DNA of 64,000 nt from Branchiostoma floridae. Lineage: Eukaryota; Chordata; Leptocardii; Amphioxiformes; Branchiostomatidae. The stretch's first letter is position 1, and every line of letters begins with the position of its first letter. A model generated the notes under the pieces. It saw only the letters and a list, made by a program, of their open reading frames with translations. It did no database searches and was not told the origin of the DNA. Made by a program: the position numbers and the translations under genes. This document shows, piece by piece, positions 47,890 through 58,441 of the stretch. Location of the stretch: positions 20,750,340 through 20,814,339 of the forward strand of contig NC_049992.1 in the NCBI RefSeq assembly GCF_000003815.2, written 5' to 3'.

Positions 47890-49670
47890 TGTAAGCCATA
47901 AATCTGCTACCTGTACAGTACCTTACCTGGTCTCCAGATCAACCAAACATAAAACTGCTACCTGTACGGTACCTTACCTGGTCTCCAGATCAACCAAACA
48001 TAAAACTGCTACCTGTACGGTACCTTACCTGGTCTCCAGATCAACCAAACATAAAACTGCTACCTGTACGGTACCTTACCTGGTCTCCAGACCAACAGGC
48101 CATACAACTGCTACCTGTACGGTACCTTACTTGGTCTCCAGACCAACAAGCCATAAAACTGCTACATCTACGGTGCCTTACCTGGTCTCCAGACAAGCAA
48201 GCCATACAACTGCTACCTGTACAGTACCTTACCTGGTCTCCAGACCAACAAGCCATAAAACTGCTACATGTACGGTGCCTTACCTGGTCTCCAGACAAAC
48301 AAGCCATACAACTGCTACCTGTACAGTACCTTACCTGGTCTCCAGACCAACAAGCCATAAAACTGCTACATGTACGGTGCCTTACCTGGTCTCCAGACAA
48401 GCAAGCCATACAACTGCTACCTGTACAGTACCTTACCTGGTGTCCAGACCAACAGGCCATAAACCTGCTACCTGTACGGTACCTTACCTGGTCTCCAGAC
48501 CAACAAGCCATACAACTGCTACCTGTGGGGTGCCTTACCTGGTAGCAAGACTAACAAGCCATAAAAGTGCTACCTGTACGGTACCTTACCTGGTCTCCAG
48601 ACAAACAAGCCATAAAACTGCTACCTGATTGGTACCTTACCTGGTGTCCAGACCAACAAGCCATACAACTGCTACCTGTACGGTACATTACCTGGTCTCC
48701 AGACCAACAAGCCATAAAACCTTACCTGTACGGTACCTTACCTGGTCTCCAGACCAACAAGCCATAAAACTGCTACATGTACGGTGCCTTACCTGGTCTC
48801 CAGACCAACAAGCCATACAACTGCTTCCTGATCAGTACTTTACCTGGTCTCTGGACCAACAATTCATACAACTGCTATCTGTACGGTACCTACAGTAACC
48901 TGGTCTCCAGATCAACAAGCCATACAACTGCTACCTGTGCGGTACCTTACCTGGTGTCCAGACCAACAAGCCATACAACTGCTACCTGTACAATACCTTA
49001 CCTGGTCTCCAGACCAACAAGCCATACAACTGCTACCTGTGGGGTGCCTTACCTGGTAGCAAGACTAACAAGCCATAAAAGTGCTACCTGTACGGTACCT
49101 TACCTGGTCTCCAGATCAACAAGCTATACAACTGCTACCTGTACGGTGCCTTACCTGGTCTCCAGATCAACAAGCCATAAAACTGCTACCTGTACGGTAC
49201 CTTACCTGGTCTCCAGATCAACCAGACATAAAACTGCTACCTGTACGGTACCTTACCTGGTCTCCAGACCAACAAGCCATACAACTGCTACCTGTACGGT
49301 GCCTTACCTGGTCTCCAGATCAACAAGCCATAAAACTGCTACCTGTACGGTACCTTACCTGGTCTCCAGACCAACAAGCCATAAAACTGCTACCTGTACG
49401 GTACCTTACCTGGTCTCCAGATCAACAAGCCATAAAACTGCTACCTGTACAGTACCTTACCTGGTCTCCAGACGAACAAGCCATACAACTGCTACCTGTA
49501 CGGTACCTTACCTGGTCTCCAGACCAACAAGCCATCCAGCTGCTACCTGTACGGTGCCTTACCTGGTCTCCAGACCAACAAGCCATACAACTGCTACCTG
49601 TACAGTACCTTACCTGGTCTCCAGACAAACAAGCCATACAACTTCTTCCTGTACGGTATCTTACCTAGTC
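47890..49670. repeat. Minisatellite, 51-bp unit, about 34 copies
   Basis: The unit carries CTGCTACCTGTACGGTACC, TTACCTGGTCTCCAGACCAA and CAAGCCATAAAA. Because 51 is divisible by three, long open frames (up to 324 codons) appear on both strands as 17-residue repeats; none has a sensible start or splice context. Between 48120 and 48430 two variants alternate, giving a 102-bp higher-order unit. Early units (47890-48080) have AACCAAACAT in place of AACAAGCCAT. Confidence 0.95.
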
Positions 49671-49829
49671 TCAACTGTTACTAGCGGTGGGTACTGGTAT
49701 AAAACCGTTTTCTCTTGTTGGACCGGTCCAGAAAAAACGGACCTGAAATAATTCAGTGGACAAGACCAGATGTTGGACTGATTAGAAAATGAACAAATTG
49801 TACTGGCACTATGGCGGCAGACGTACACG

Positions 49830-50105
49830 TGTTTTGGGGCTTATTGGTTAAGAAAATAGGAAGAGCGAAGAAGAGCTGATTAGATTTGGTAGTCATTTTT
49901 ATCAAATTTCTACAGTAAAAGACTCAAATGTGACGATGGTCTAGTGTTGTTTACGTGCAGATAGAATTCTCTACCAAACAGATTCCTTTTCAGCAAAATT
50001 TACCATTGGTTTCAGTATTCACTAAATCATGATTTAATAGGTCTAGGTTCAGATCCAGACCTGGACCTGATCCTCTGGACCTGAATTTTCTGTAATCTCC
50101 AAGCA
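49830..50105. repeat. GGTCC-palindrome dispersed repeat, copy 2
   Basis: Shared with 38480-38775: GGGGCTTATTGGT early, and GACCTGATCCTCTGGACCTGA with CTGAATTTTCTGTAA at the end. Related ACCGGTCC text also lies at 49700-49745. Confidence 0.55.
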
Positions 50106-50109
50106 GTAT

Positions 50110-51066
50110 CATAAGCTGTGGAAAGTCAGTTTAGCCGACAGAGGAGTAAATTGGCCACGTGATTAAATTTACTAACTGTTACCGTAATAAAGCTGTTTGG
50201 TATCTACCTGGCTTTATGGCAGGAAAAAATTAAGGAAAATGTGAAGATGTGAATCCAGTTTATTGCTGTCATTACCAATTCCGAAAGAAGGAGGAACACC
50301 CGCCTCACCTTGTTCTATAAAGTAGTTAATAATAATATCAATATAGACGCCAGTAATATTCTCAAGCCTGCCCAAGGGCGCACCCGGGGTAGTCACGACT
50401 ACAAATACCTAACCCTATTCGGGGTTGGCGGAAACGGCTGCCCGGTCGGTCGGCGGAAATCGCTGCCCGGTCCGGTCTAGAGGTTGGTTTTGGGAGTTTC
50501 GAGTATACCAAATGTAAACAAGATAGCTTGCTATCGCAGCAGTAATTTAGATGCATTTCTCGTGTAGGCTGACCATACAACTCACAGTAGCACTAATATC
50601 GTAAACATTACCGTAATTTCGGAAATTCGAAAACGCAAACACGGCGTAATTTCGATCTTGTTTTAATACATTTAGGGTGAACACCAGATTTCGGTGCTGC
50701 CAGCTCATTAACGATAATGAGCCGCGTGTCCTCACCGTAAGAATTGATTAGCGCCTTGATTATTATTCTTTTTTGTGAAAATGTAATCCCCAACACTAGT
50801 TTTATATTTATATACTCTGAAATGAGAAAACTGTAGGTTGGGTTGATTTGATTGATTCATCAGCTCAGAAGTTTTCGGCATTCCACGCGGCGCACATTAA
50901 CGTTAGGTTGTTGACCCCAAAATACGCAGCGTGTGGCCACGCGGATATGTGTGAGGCGCTTCTATTAGGGGACAGTAGTAAACTTTATTATTACTTGCCC
51001 TTCGGAATAGCTTTAGACAAATAAGATGTGGGCATTGATCAGAGTATGAGTCATTCGTGTTGAAGA
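50110..51066. other. Intergenic sequence, no gene recognised
   Basis: CGGAAATCGCTGCCCGGTC and CGGAAACGGCTGCCCGGTC form a short direct repeat near 50430-50475. Nothing else is supported. Confidence 0.35.
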
Positions 51067-51166
51067 NNNNNNNNNNNNNNNNNNNNNNNNNNNNNNNNNN
51101 NNNNNNNNNNNNNNNNNNNNNNNNNNNNNNNNNNNNNNNNNNNNNNNNNNNNNNNNNNNNNNNNNN
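51067..51166. other. Assembly gap (100 N)
   Basis: Exactly 100 N bases, a placeholder gap. Confidence 0.98.
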
Positions 51167-51263
51167 CACCCAGGCAGCCGATTTCCGCCAACCCCCCATA
51201 TTCGCACGTACAGACATTTCTAACATAGCATTTTTTTCCACGCACAATTCCCGAGTGGAATGC

Positions 51264-51319
51264 CCTGCCTGGCACGGTTGTAAGTGCTCCCAACGTTGAG
51301 TGCTTCCGTGCCAGGCAGG
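51264..51319. repeat. 14-bp perfect hairpin
   Basis: CCTGCCTGGCACGG (51264-51277) and its exact complement (51306-51319) enclose a 28-base loop. It may be a remnant of TIRs or a structured RNA; too short to decide. Confidence 0.5.
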
Positions 51320-51671
51320 CGGCCTGCCCGCCCTAACCCGGGAGCCTCAGCTATTGTACGATGCCCCATGCGGGGCTATTTGGGGGTACCCTTATGTAGA
51401 TGCAGAATTCAATGTCATTTCGCTGCCATTCATTTTGACCTACGTTTTTTGGGGAATGAAATTATCTTTTTCAAAACATAAATGCATCACATTGCATACA
51501 TACATCCCATAGCATACATAAGTCACTGCCTAGCTAAACCCGAGGTATAAACTAGGCCTCCTTTTATATAATATAATAACCAGTCTATGAGTATGAGGTT
51601 ACTGATGCATGTTGCCTTACCTCTCATAATAAAAACCACCGGGCCGTGCACCACATAATTGAAACCAATAC

Positions 51672-53001
51672 TACGAAGGACCATTGCGTCAAAACGTGTT
51701 TTAGCGAAAGAGCTGTGTGCTCACAGCAAAGGGGCTGCGTGCTCGGCGAAAGAGCTGTGCGCTCACAGCAAAGGGGCTGCGTGCTCGGCGAAGGAGCTGT
51801 GTGCACCAGGCTGAAGTTAGCCGCCGATTGGTACCCGCCGATCCAGCCGCCGATTCGTCATTTATAGACAAAACAAAGCATCATTCAGACGCCCATTCGA
51901 AGAAACTAAAAATTCCTGATATCCTTTAAAAGCTCATGAACTGCTGGATGTTGTCTATTACCACCCAATATATGTAACTGATCCGTTATATATAATAAAC
52001 GTGACCCGTTAACATTTAAGAGGAACTTATAGCTTATATACTAAATGAACTAGAGCTCAGTGCCGATTTCTTATAGACCAAACTGCTTCAACTCAATTAG
52101 CTCCTCTCTAGTTCATCAATTAAATCCGGCCCGTAAGATTTGATACTTGTATTGAATACGTTGGGGTATAAGCTATCTAAATTCGTCTTAAAAGTTCACG
52201 GACCACGTTTAGATAAGTAGCAGATTGCTCTTCAAGCCGTGTAGCAGCGTATTTTAGCGCCCCCTTTGTTTTGGTATTTCCTATTAATTCCCCCCTAGTT
52301 CATTAATTAAATTCGGCCCGTAACATTTAATATTTGTTTTGAATACGTTAGGGTATGCGCTATCTAAAGTCGTCTTAAAATTCACGGGCCACGTTTAGAT
52401 AAGTAGCAGATTGCTCTACAAGCCGTAAACGGGCAGCCGATTTTAGACCAGGCGGGAGTTGACCGCCCAATTGGGTCTATTATTTGTGCTTAATCGTTGA
52501 TATACTACTTTCTGTTATCATTTATGTTTATATATACATATACCGGTAATAATAGACAATATGCAGCAGTTTTTGATATCCATTTAAGCTTTTAAAGGAA
52601 ATTAGGAATTTTGGAATGGGATGCTATGTTTTGTCTAATGACGAATCGGCGGCTGGATCGGCGGCTACCAATCAGCGGCCAGCTTCAGCCTGGTGTAACA
52701 GCCCCTTCGCTGTGAGCACACTGCGGAGCTAAGTTCGCCGAGCACACAGCCCCTTTCCTGTGAGGCACAGCTCCTTCTCCGAGAACGCAGCTCCTTTGCT
52801 GTGAGCACACAGCTCTTTCTCTGTGAGCACACAGGTACTTCGCCGAGCACACAGCCCTTTCGCTGTGAGCACACAGCTCCTTCGCCGAGCACGCAGCCCC
52901 TTTGCTGTGAGCACACAGCTCGTTCGCCGAGCAAGCAGCCCATTCGCTGTGAGCACACAGCTCTTTCGCTATAACACGTTTTGACCCAATGGTCCTTCGT
53001 A
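51672..53001. mobile_element. 1.33-kb element with long TIRs containing minisatellite units
   Basis: The arms start TACGAAGGACCATTG (51672) and end in the complement at 53001. They share AAAACGTGTT, GCGAAAGAGCTG, then GTGCTCACAGCAAAGGGGCTG repeats, and the block CCGCCGATTCGTCATT. The left arm has two subterminal units and the right arm about seven. The centre holds a direct duplication of about 185 bp (52110-52260 and 52295-52435). No transposase and no clear target duplication. The 73-116-codon frames are repeat shadows. Confidence 0.75.
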
Positions 53002-53151
53002 CAAATTATATACAAAGCAGCTGGAAAAGTAATACCGTTTTAAAGATGGCCAAATACCTTGAAAAATATCTAACAATACCTACCCATTTTATATTGATCA
53101 TGATGAGAAACAATAGGTTGCGAATTTGTCCTCGCGAGCTCGAGCAGCTGA

Positions 53152-53493
53152 CGCCGTGGAATCGCTAAAAAAATACGAGAGTCGGGGGCAAGTTACCCGT
53201 TGGTTGTTAACAAACCGTTACTATTTGACGATCCCACCATAAGCAAACACTTAGAAGAACTTCACACTGTAGCAGCAGACATTTCCATGTGTTTTTCGGT
53301 CCTGAATAGTTGGCAAACTTCCATGCATGTCCACGACGGCACAGTTCGATTTCCGAAAAAATGGTGGCGACCCGTAGTCCAGATGACCTACGAGCGACCT
53401 ACTGAACTCCTGGTTATTCATATAGAAGCGCCACCCAGTCATATAGAAGCGCCCCCCAGTTCAGCGTTGTCCTGGCACCAGTACTGCTGTTAA
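53152..53493 (+). other. Unrecognised open frame
   Basis: The frame is open from 53152 to 53493 and carries ISKHLEELHTVAADISMCF and FPKKWWRPVVQMTYERP. It contains a 21-base direct repeat near its end (CATATAGAAGCGCC twice). No family recognised and no ATG near the start. It may be an exon fragment or chance. Confidence 0.2.
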
Positions 53494-53499
53494 CTTCTT

Positions 53500-53608
53500 T
53501 GACCCTAGGATGAAAGGACACGATCCAAACGCAGCAACGACTGCCTAACGCCGACCTTAGTTGTACAGTTATCTCTGTTAACGCTATGTGTATGGGGTGA
53601 GGTAACAT
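53500..53608 (-). repeat. Dispersed repeat, inverted copy of 36259-36366
   Basis: The reverse complement shares CCCCATACACATAGCGTTAA and GGATCGTGTCCTTTCATCCT with the copy near 36300. It sits directly upstream of the 5S-like sequence. Confidence 0.65.
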
Positions 53609-53660
53609 ACTTTGTGACCTAATAATGGTTTATGTCGGTTGCGATGTTTTCTGTGGTGTA

Positions 53661-53780
53661 TGCTACGGCCGCGTGGCGCGTTGGTGCACCCGATCCCTCG
53701 ATCTCGGAAGTTAAGCAACGCGCGGTCCGGACAGTATTTGGATGGGGGACCAACCAAGGACGTCCGGATTGCTGTAGCCT
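53661..53780 (+). rRNA. 5S rRNA-like sequence, probable pseudogene or 5S-derived SINE head
   Basis: Exactly 120 bases from TGCTACGGCC to GCTGTAGCCT, the length and ends of a 5S gene. Inside are CCCGATC, GATCTCGGAAGTTAAGCAAC (box A region) and GTATTTGGATGGGGGACC (box C region). The terminal stem GCTAC/GTAGC still pairs. Several positions differ from typical animal 5S (for example CGTGGCGCGTTGG in the first arm, no T-run terminator directly after). So a transposed copy is more likely than a working gene. Confidence 0.55.
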
Positions 53781-53782
53781 CA

Positions 53783-53910
53783 CGAACTCTCCCAGCAGAG
53801 GTCGTAGTCGAAAAAAATACAGAGCGTAGGAAGAGCGGCTCTGTATTTTTTTCGACTACTAGTATATCTACGCGACTCGACCTCTGCTTGGAGAGTAGCC
53901 TCACGAAGCT
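53783..53910. repeat. Long hairpin just downstream of the 5S-like sequence
   Basis: CTCTCCCAGCAGAGGTCG (53788 onward) and GTAGTCGAAAAAAATACAGA are mirrored by CTGTATTTTTTTCGACTAC and CGACCTCTGCTTGGAGAG (ending near 53897). GTAGCCTCACGAA borders both sides. Confidence 0.75.
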
Positions 53911-54119
53911 TTCCACGAATTCGTCTTCCGGTAGGGACGTAAAACGGGGGTCCCGTGCTCGAGGAGGTGCCTCGACCACGTTAAACAGCCTCACTACCCA
54001 CACTTTGGGTACCTGCTGGCTGCAAAATACACCCGATATTATGACTCGGTGTTTATATCGCATACAGATCACATCACATCATTTTATACCAAAACTTACT
54101 TAAAAGCTAAATATACCTA

Positions 54120-55160
54120 TCACTGCCAAATTTAAAATACAGCCCTGTACGCATTAACAACGAATTCAGCGTCACAGTCGAACGACACCAAATGAAAACA
54201 ATAACACAGCTTCACAATGGACACTGAGACGCACACCATTTTAAAAAGTGGGGCAGGGACAGCTGTGGACAACTGACAACACGACATGCACATAACCCCA
54301 TATCTGCTTGGAGATAAGTAATTGCCAAACGCCATTGTCTATAGGCTAGCTGTTCCACAATAACAGGGAAATCGGGGGGATTCCTAAAATTATTACATCG
54401 ATAAGGGCAGTGAACAATAATGGAAATCTGTATTGGCCATAATGTAAAAGTAGGCAAGTTCAGGGTGTCATAATCTCATCCGTGAAAATTCCAGGTCATA
54501 AGAACTCACCCCACACAGCAGCCCACTATCTCAAATATCAAAAAGTCTAATTTTTTAAAATTCCGACCGGCGGAAGGTCCCGCGGCCCTAAAGTTTGCCG
54601 CCATCTTGGCATCACATGACCTCAACTAAGGGACTGGTCACTTCAAATTAGGGGTAAAACAGGACAGGCTAAAAAAATAAACCAAAACTTTTTTGGGGGG
54701 GCCTAATCTGACTACACTGTCTTCCCAATATAAAATGTTTCTTACATTCTCCTGCTAAAAGTCGAAAATAGGCTAAAATACTGTTTTGGGCCTTCTGCGG
54801 CTGCGTCAACTACCCATAATGAAAACAGCTACCGCGAAAAAAAAAAAAAGATCCCAAGGATCAAACACGTTCCAACCATAAAATACATATGACTACGCGG
54901 GGTGATCAAAGAGTTCTCGGCCTCAACCAGAATGTGTGAATTGTGATCAGACATGAGTGGGTCGAGTTCCCCATGCCGTAAATTAACAAAAGACATTGTC
55001 AAAATGTTTGATAATGATTCTCTTCCTATTTGAAGCAAAAAGAATTGGGTGTCTGACTTCCAGCAGCGCAAGTTGACCCGCACACTTCAGGTCAGGTCAA
55101 TTGTCCACGTTTTTTTCCTTCTCCCTTACCTAACATTACTGGGTGTCGCCCGCAAAGTAA
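54120..55160. other. Intergenic sequence with a promoter-like E-box/YY1 site
   Basis: On the minus strand GTCATGTGA lies just upstream of CCAAGATGGCGGC (54597-54609), followed by an open frame of 32 codons ending at a GTGAGT donor (exon 54510-54605). No downstream partner exon is seen. The rest shows no gene. Confidence 0.3.
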
Positions 55161-55974
55161 TGATCACCCTTAATGAGACCCTGAAGATCGCGAATGGACA
55201 GAATCAAGCAGTTGCGGAAGTAGACCGAACTGTTGAGCAGATCATTGCAGCATTTGATGCATACTGCAATCCTTAGAAGAATGAGACAGTAGAGAGGTAC
55301 AACTTCTTCACCAGAAACCAGGCAAGAGGTGAGACTTATGGCTCGTTCTCATTTAAATGTCGAAATGCTGTCGCCTGACTTTACGGCTTGATATGGAGAA
55401 AATTATAGACAACATCACTGGTTCCTTCATTTTTCCATAATCCCTGTAATGTTTTACAAAAGATGCACAACAACATTCATATTGGTTGATGGCTTAGACG
55501 GTTATTATAGCCACGGGTCGGATTTCACACCCTAAAAAATGGCTGTCGCCAGAGAAGAAACGAAGAATTCAAATAGTAGCCAAAAATGTAACAATTCAGT
55601 TCCCAGAATAATTGTTCGGCAGGTGAAACCAGCTACCAAGGCCCTCTGACCGATCACGTCAGATCGCTACTGTCACTGATCTTGGAGGCTGTGTGAGGTG
55701 GTTTATGTCTGTCGCCAGATTCTGTAACAAACGTTACCACCACGAGTACGATGGTTGCCACGGTTTTATTATCCACGTATAAGACTAGAAATGACCATTT
55801 TTGTGACGCTGTACACACGGCACGAAAAACGGTATTTAAGGATGCTGAAACCATGCGTAATGTTGACGTATTTTCCTCCTTTACGGCTCTATACACCACT
55901 TATACGAGTACGTAAATATTGCCTTTAAGTGGTCTTTCTGTAGGTCCGTGTTAGTCCTTATTTTCCGGTTTTCC

Positions 55975-56815
55975 CGTTGTCTTTCAGCAGCTTAAAGATG
56001 TCGTAAATGATTTTTAAAACCCCCTTAAAACTTGTTTAAAGTTCAAGTTTATTTGATCTAAAGCCTCTTTACGTCTCATATACAATTGCATTAAGTGGAT
56101 TATAACGTGTGTTTTAGTGCCTTTTCAGCAGCTTAAAGTTGCCATAAATACTTATTAAAACGCCCTTAAGACATGTTTAAACTTCACGTTTATTTGATCT
56201 TAAGCCTCTTTACGTCTCATATACGTGTGCATTTAGAGGATTATAACGTGTGTTTAGGTGCCTTTTCAGCAGTTTAAAGTTGCCATAAATATCTATTAAA
56301 ATGCCCTTAAGACATGTTTAAAATTCACGTATATTTGATCTAAAGCCTATTTACGTCTAATATACGTGTGCATTAAGTGGATTATAACTTGTGTTTAGGT
56401 GCCTTTTCAGCAGCTTAAATTTGCCATAAATACTTATTAAAACGCCCTTAAGACATGTTTAAACTTCACGTTTATTTGATCTAAAGCCTATTTACGTCTC
56501 ATATACGTGTGCATTAAGAGGATTATAACGTGTTTAGGTGCCTTTTCAGTAGCTTAAATTCACCATAAATATCTATTAAAACGCCCTTAAGACATGTTTA
56601 AACTTCACGTTTATTTGATCTAAAGCCTATTTACGTCTCATATACGTGTGAATTAAGAGGATTTAATGTGTCTATATTTTTCTTTTTAGCAGCTTAATGT
56701 TGTCATAAATACGTGCTAAAACACCCTTAAGACATGTTTAAAGTTCCCTCTGTACGTCTCATATACGTGTGCATTAAGTTGATTATAAGGTGTGGATAAG
56801 TGCCATTTTAGGAGA
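55975..56815. repeat. Tandem array, 141-bp unit, about six copies
   Basis: CAGCAGCTTAAA begins units at about 55985, 56126, 56267, 56408, 56547 and 56687 (steps 139-141). Shared phrases include CGCCCTTAAGACATGTTTAAA and TTTACGTCTCATATACGTG. It lies inside the TIR element. Confidence 0.9.
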
Positions 56816-57691
56816 ATAATCATTAGCACATTTCAAAGCAAGAAAATACAATGGATGAAAGTTTGAAATTTTATTGAATTACGAGAAAATATTACATGGA
56901 AAAGTAAAAAAAAACCTACAGCCTACTAGGTATTTGTGGCCTTTCATTCTGATGTAGTCGGCAGTTGAAACAATCACAACGGTTGCGCAATTCCGTGCAG
57001 CAGTCCACAGTCCCATTTCCAGTGTCGGGTGAAGCGTCTCGGCTTAAGTTAAAAAGAGCACACACGTAACTACAGTTCCATCTGGTCACCACAGGAATAA
57101 GAATCCGGTAAGATCTAGAGTAGTGGCCGATATGACTCGTGCTGTTGGATGGTCCTGGATTCTGTGAACGCGAAACATGTTCAGCTTGCAGTGTCGGCTT
57201 CTATTAATCCGGATGGTACAAGGGCCGTGATTTCCATTATTCTGTGTCGATTTCCAACAACAACAGCTTTTACAGAATGATAGCCACCTCGTATCTTTGA
57301 GTCAAATTCCGTCACCGGGGGTCCTAGGCGGTAAAAGCGGTGTCGCGGCCACAACTTGAAGGCTAGAACAGGCCCAAACTTTCTTCAATACTTCTCTTCA
57401 AAAATGAACGCCTGGAAAATAACCGCTCCTTGTCGTACGTTTTTCTGGCTTCCTAAAGAAACAAGAAAGGGTTGTTGACTGTTATTTGTATCCCACCTTG
57501 CTTAACAAAATGTTGTACAGAAATGACTGTAACAAACGTTACCATTGTTCGATGCTGTCTAAGCTTTCTATTTGACCTGGTGTAAAAAAGCTGCCCACTT
57601 TTCAAATGTTCCTTGGGACATCCACTTATACCTTTATGATGTAGTCAATAAGGTAAGTCCTTTACAAGAAAACAGGGTAAAGTTTACTGTT

Positions 57692-57721
57692 GTAACAAAC
57701 GTTACCGGTAACGTTTGTTAC
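57692..57721. repeat. Perfect 30-bp palindrome
   Basis: GTAACAAACGTTACC is followed directly by its complement. Single copies of the half unit occur at 55724-55738 and 57529-57543, all within the TIR element. Confidence 0.9.
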
Positions 57722-57964
57722 CCGCCCTGTAATGTATTACCAATGGGACCGAAAATAATAAGTTGCTATTTTTTGGCTATGGTTAAAAGAGGAATTTTCC
57801 TAAACAACCAGGTAGTTTTCACTGAAAATAAAGCCGATTTATTTTTCGACCAAAAAAATGCCATTTTCGACATTTCAATGAGAACGAGTGTCATGCGACT
57901 TATCTCTCTGAGTTAAAAACCCTTGCTGAAGAGTGCAACTTTGGTGACATCAAAGTCTCACTGA

Positions 57965-58441
57965 TCAGAGATAAAATGGTTTGTGGCATTCAGGATGGAA
58001 TAGTCCGAGGGCCAGTCCAGGAGACTTATTGGCAGGTAGAGATTTCAGAACTATTTCAAGTTCACTTGAGGTAAAAATATTTGTTGAGATGTCTAGTTCT
58101 TGTTCCACTACAGGTTCCATCTTGAGTTGTCGGTCAGAAGGAGTTTTTGTAGCTGAACCTCGGTGGGACTTAAAGTGTGTTAACCAGTTCTCTTTCCTCT
58201 CGTCTGGAGATCCCCCTTTTAATTTGACTGTTGGTTTGGATTTCCGGCCAGTTAGCTTGTCGATAGTTCTCCACGCAGCATCGTGTTGTTTTGTGACATG
58301 AAGATGGGCAATGCTATCAATTTTTCCTTGGATGAATTCCGCTTCAACACTTGTATATGCTTCATCCAAGTGTCTCTGGGCTTTTCTAAGATTTTTGAAG
58401 CTATTCCCTCTATTCTCGTACACTTGTTTTGCTGTAATCAC
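57965..58441 (-). pseudogene. Inverted 5' segment: linker upstream of RT
   Basis: Read leftwards it contains KSKPTVKLKGG, ERKENWLTHFKS and ELEIVLKSLPANKSPGL, the region just before the RT core of RTE-like proteins. LINE coding ends at 58012; the residues after KSPGL come from gypsy sequence on the other strand. Confidence 0.8.

Larger units (their letters stand above)
55342..57888. mobile_element. 2.5-kb TIR element inserted in gypsy gag
   Basis: CTCGTTCTCATT at 55342-55353 is mirrored by AATGAGAACGAG at 57877-57888. The match extends to about 26 bp with one change and one indel. The interior has a 141-bp tandem array and four copies of GTAACAAACGTTACC. Flanking gag text resumes on both sides. 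No transposase frame recognised; the target duplication is unclear. Confidence 0.7.

Noticed and set aside
47890..49670. CRISPR-like regular repeats
   Set aside because: The repeats are contiguous with no unique spacers, and the sequence is eukaryotic.
48041..49751. Long open frames (up to 324 codons) with 17-residue repeats
   Set aside because: They follow from a 51-bp minisatellite unit and occur on both strands without start or splice context.
51624..52956. Repeated cysteine-containing frames (SQQRGCVLGE type)
   Set aside because: They arise from minisatellite units within TIRs and are open in several frames.
53584..54072. 162-codon minus-strand frame
   Set aside because: It crosses the 5S-like sequence and the hairpin in antisense, so it is most likely a chance frame.
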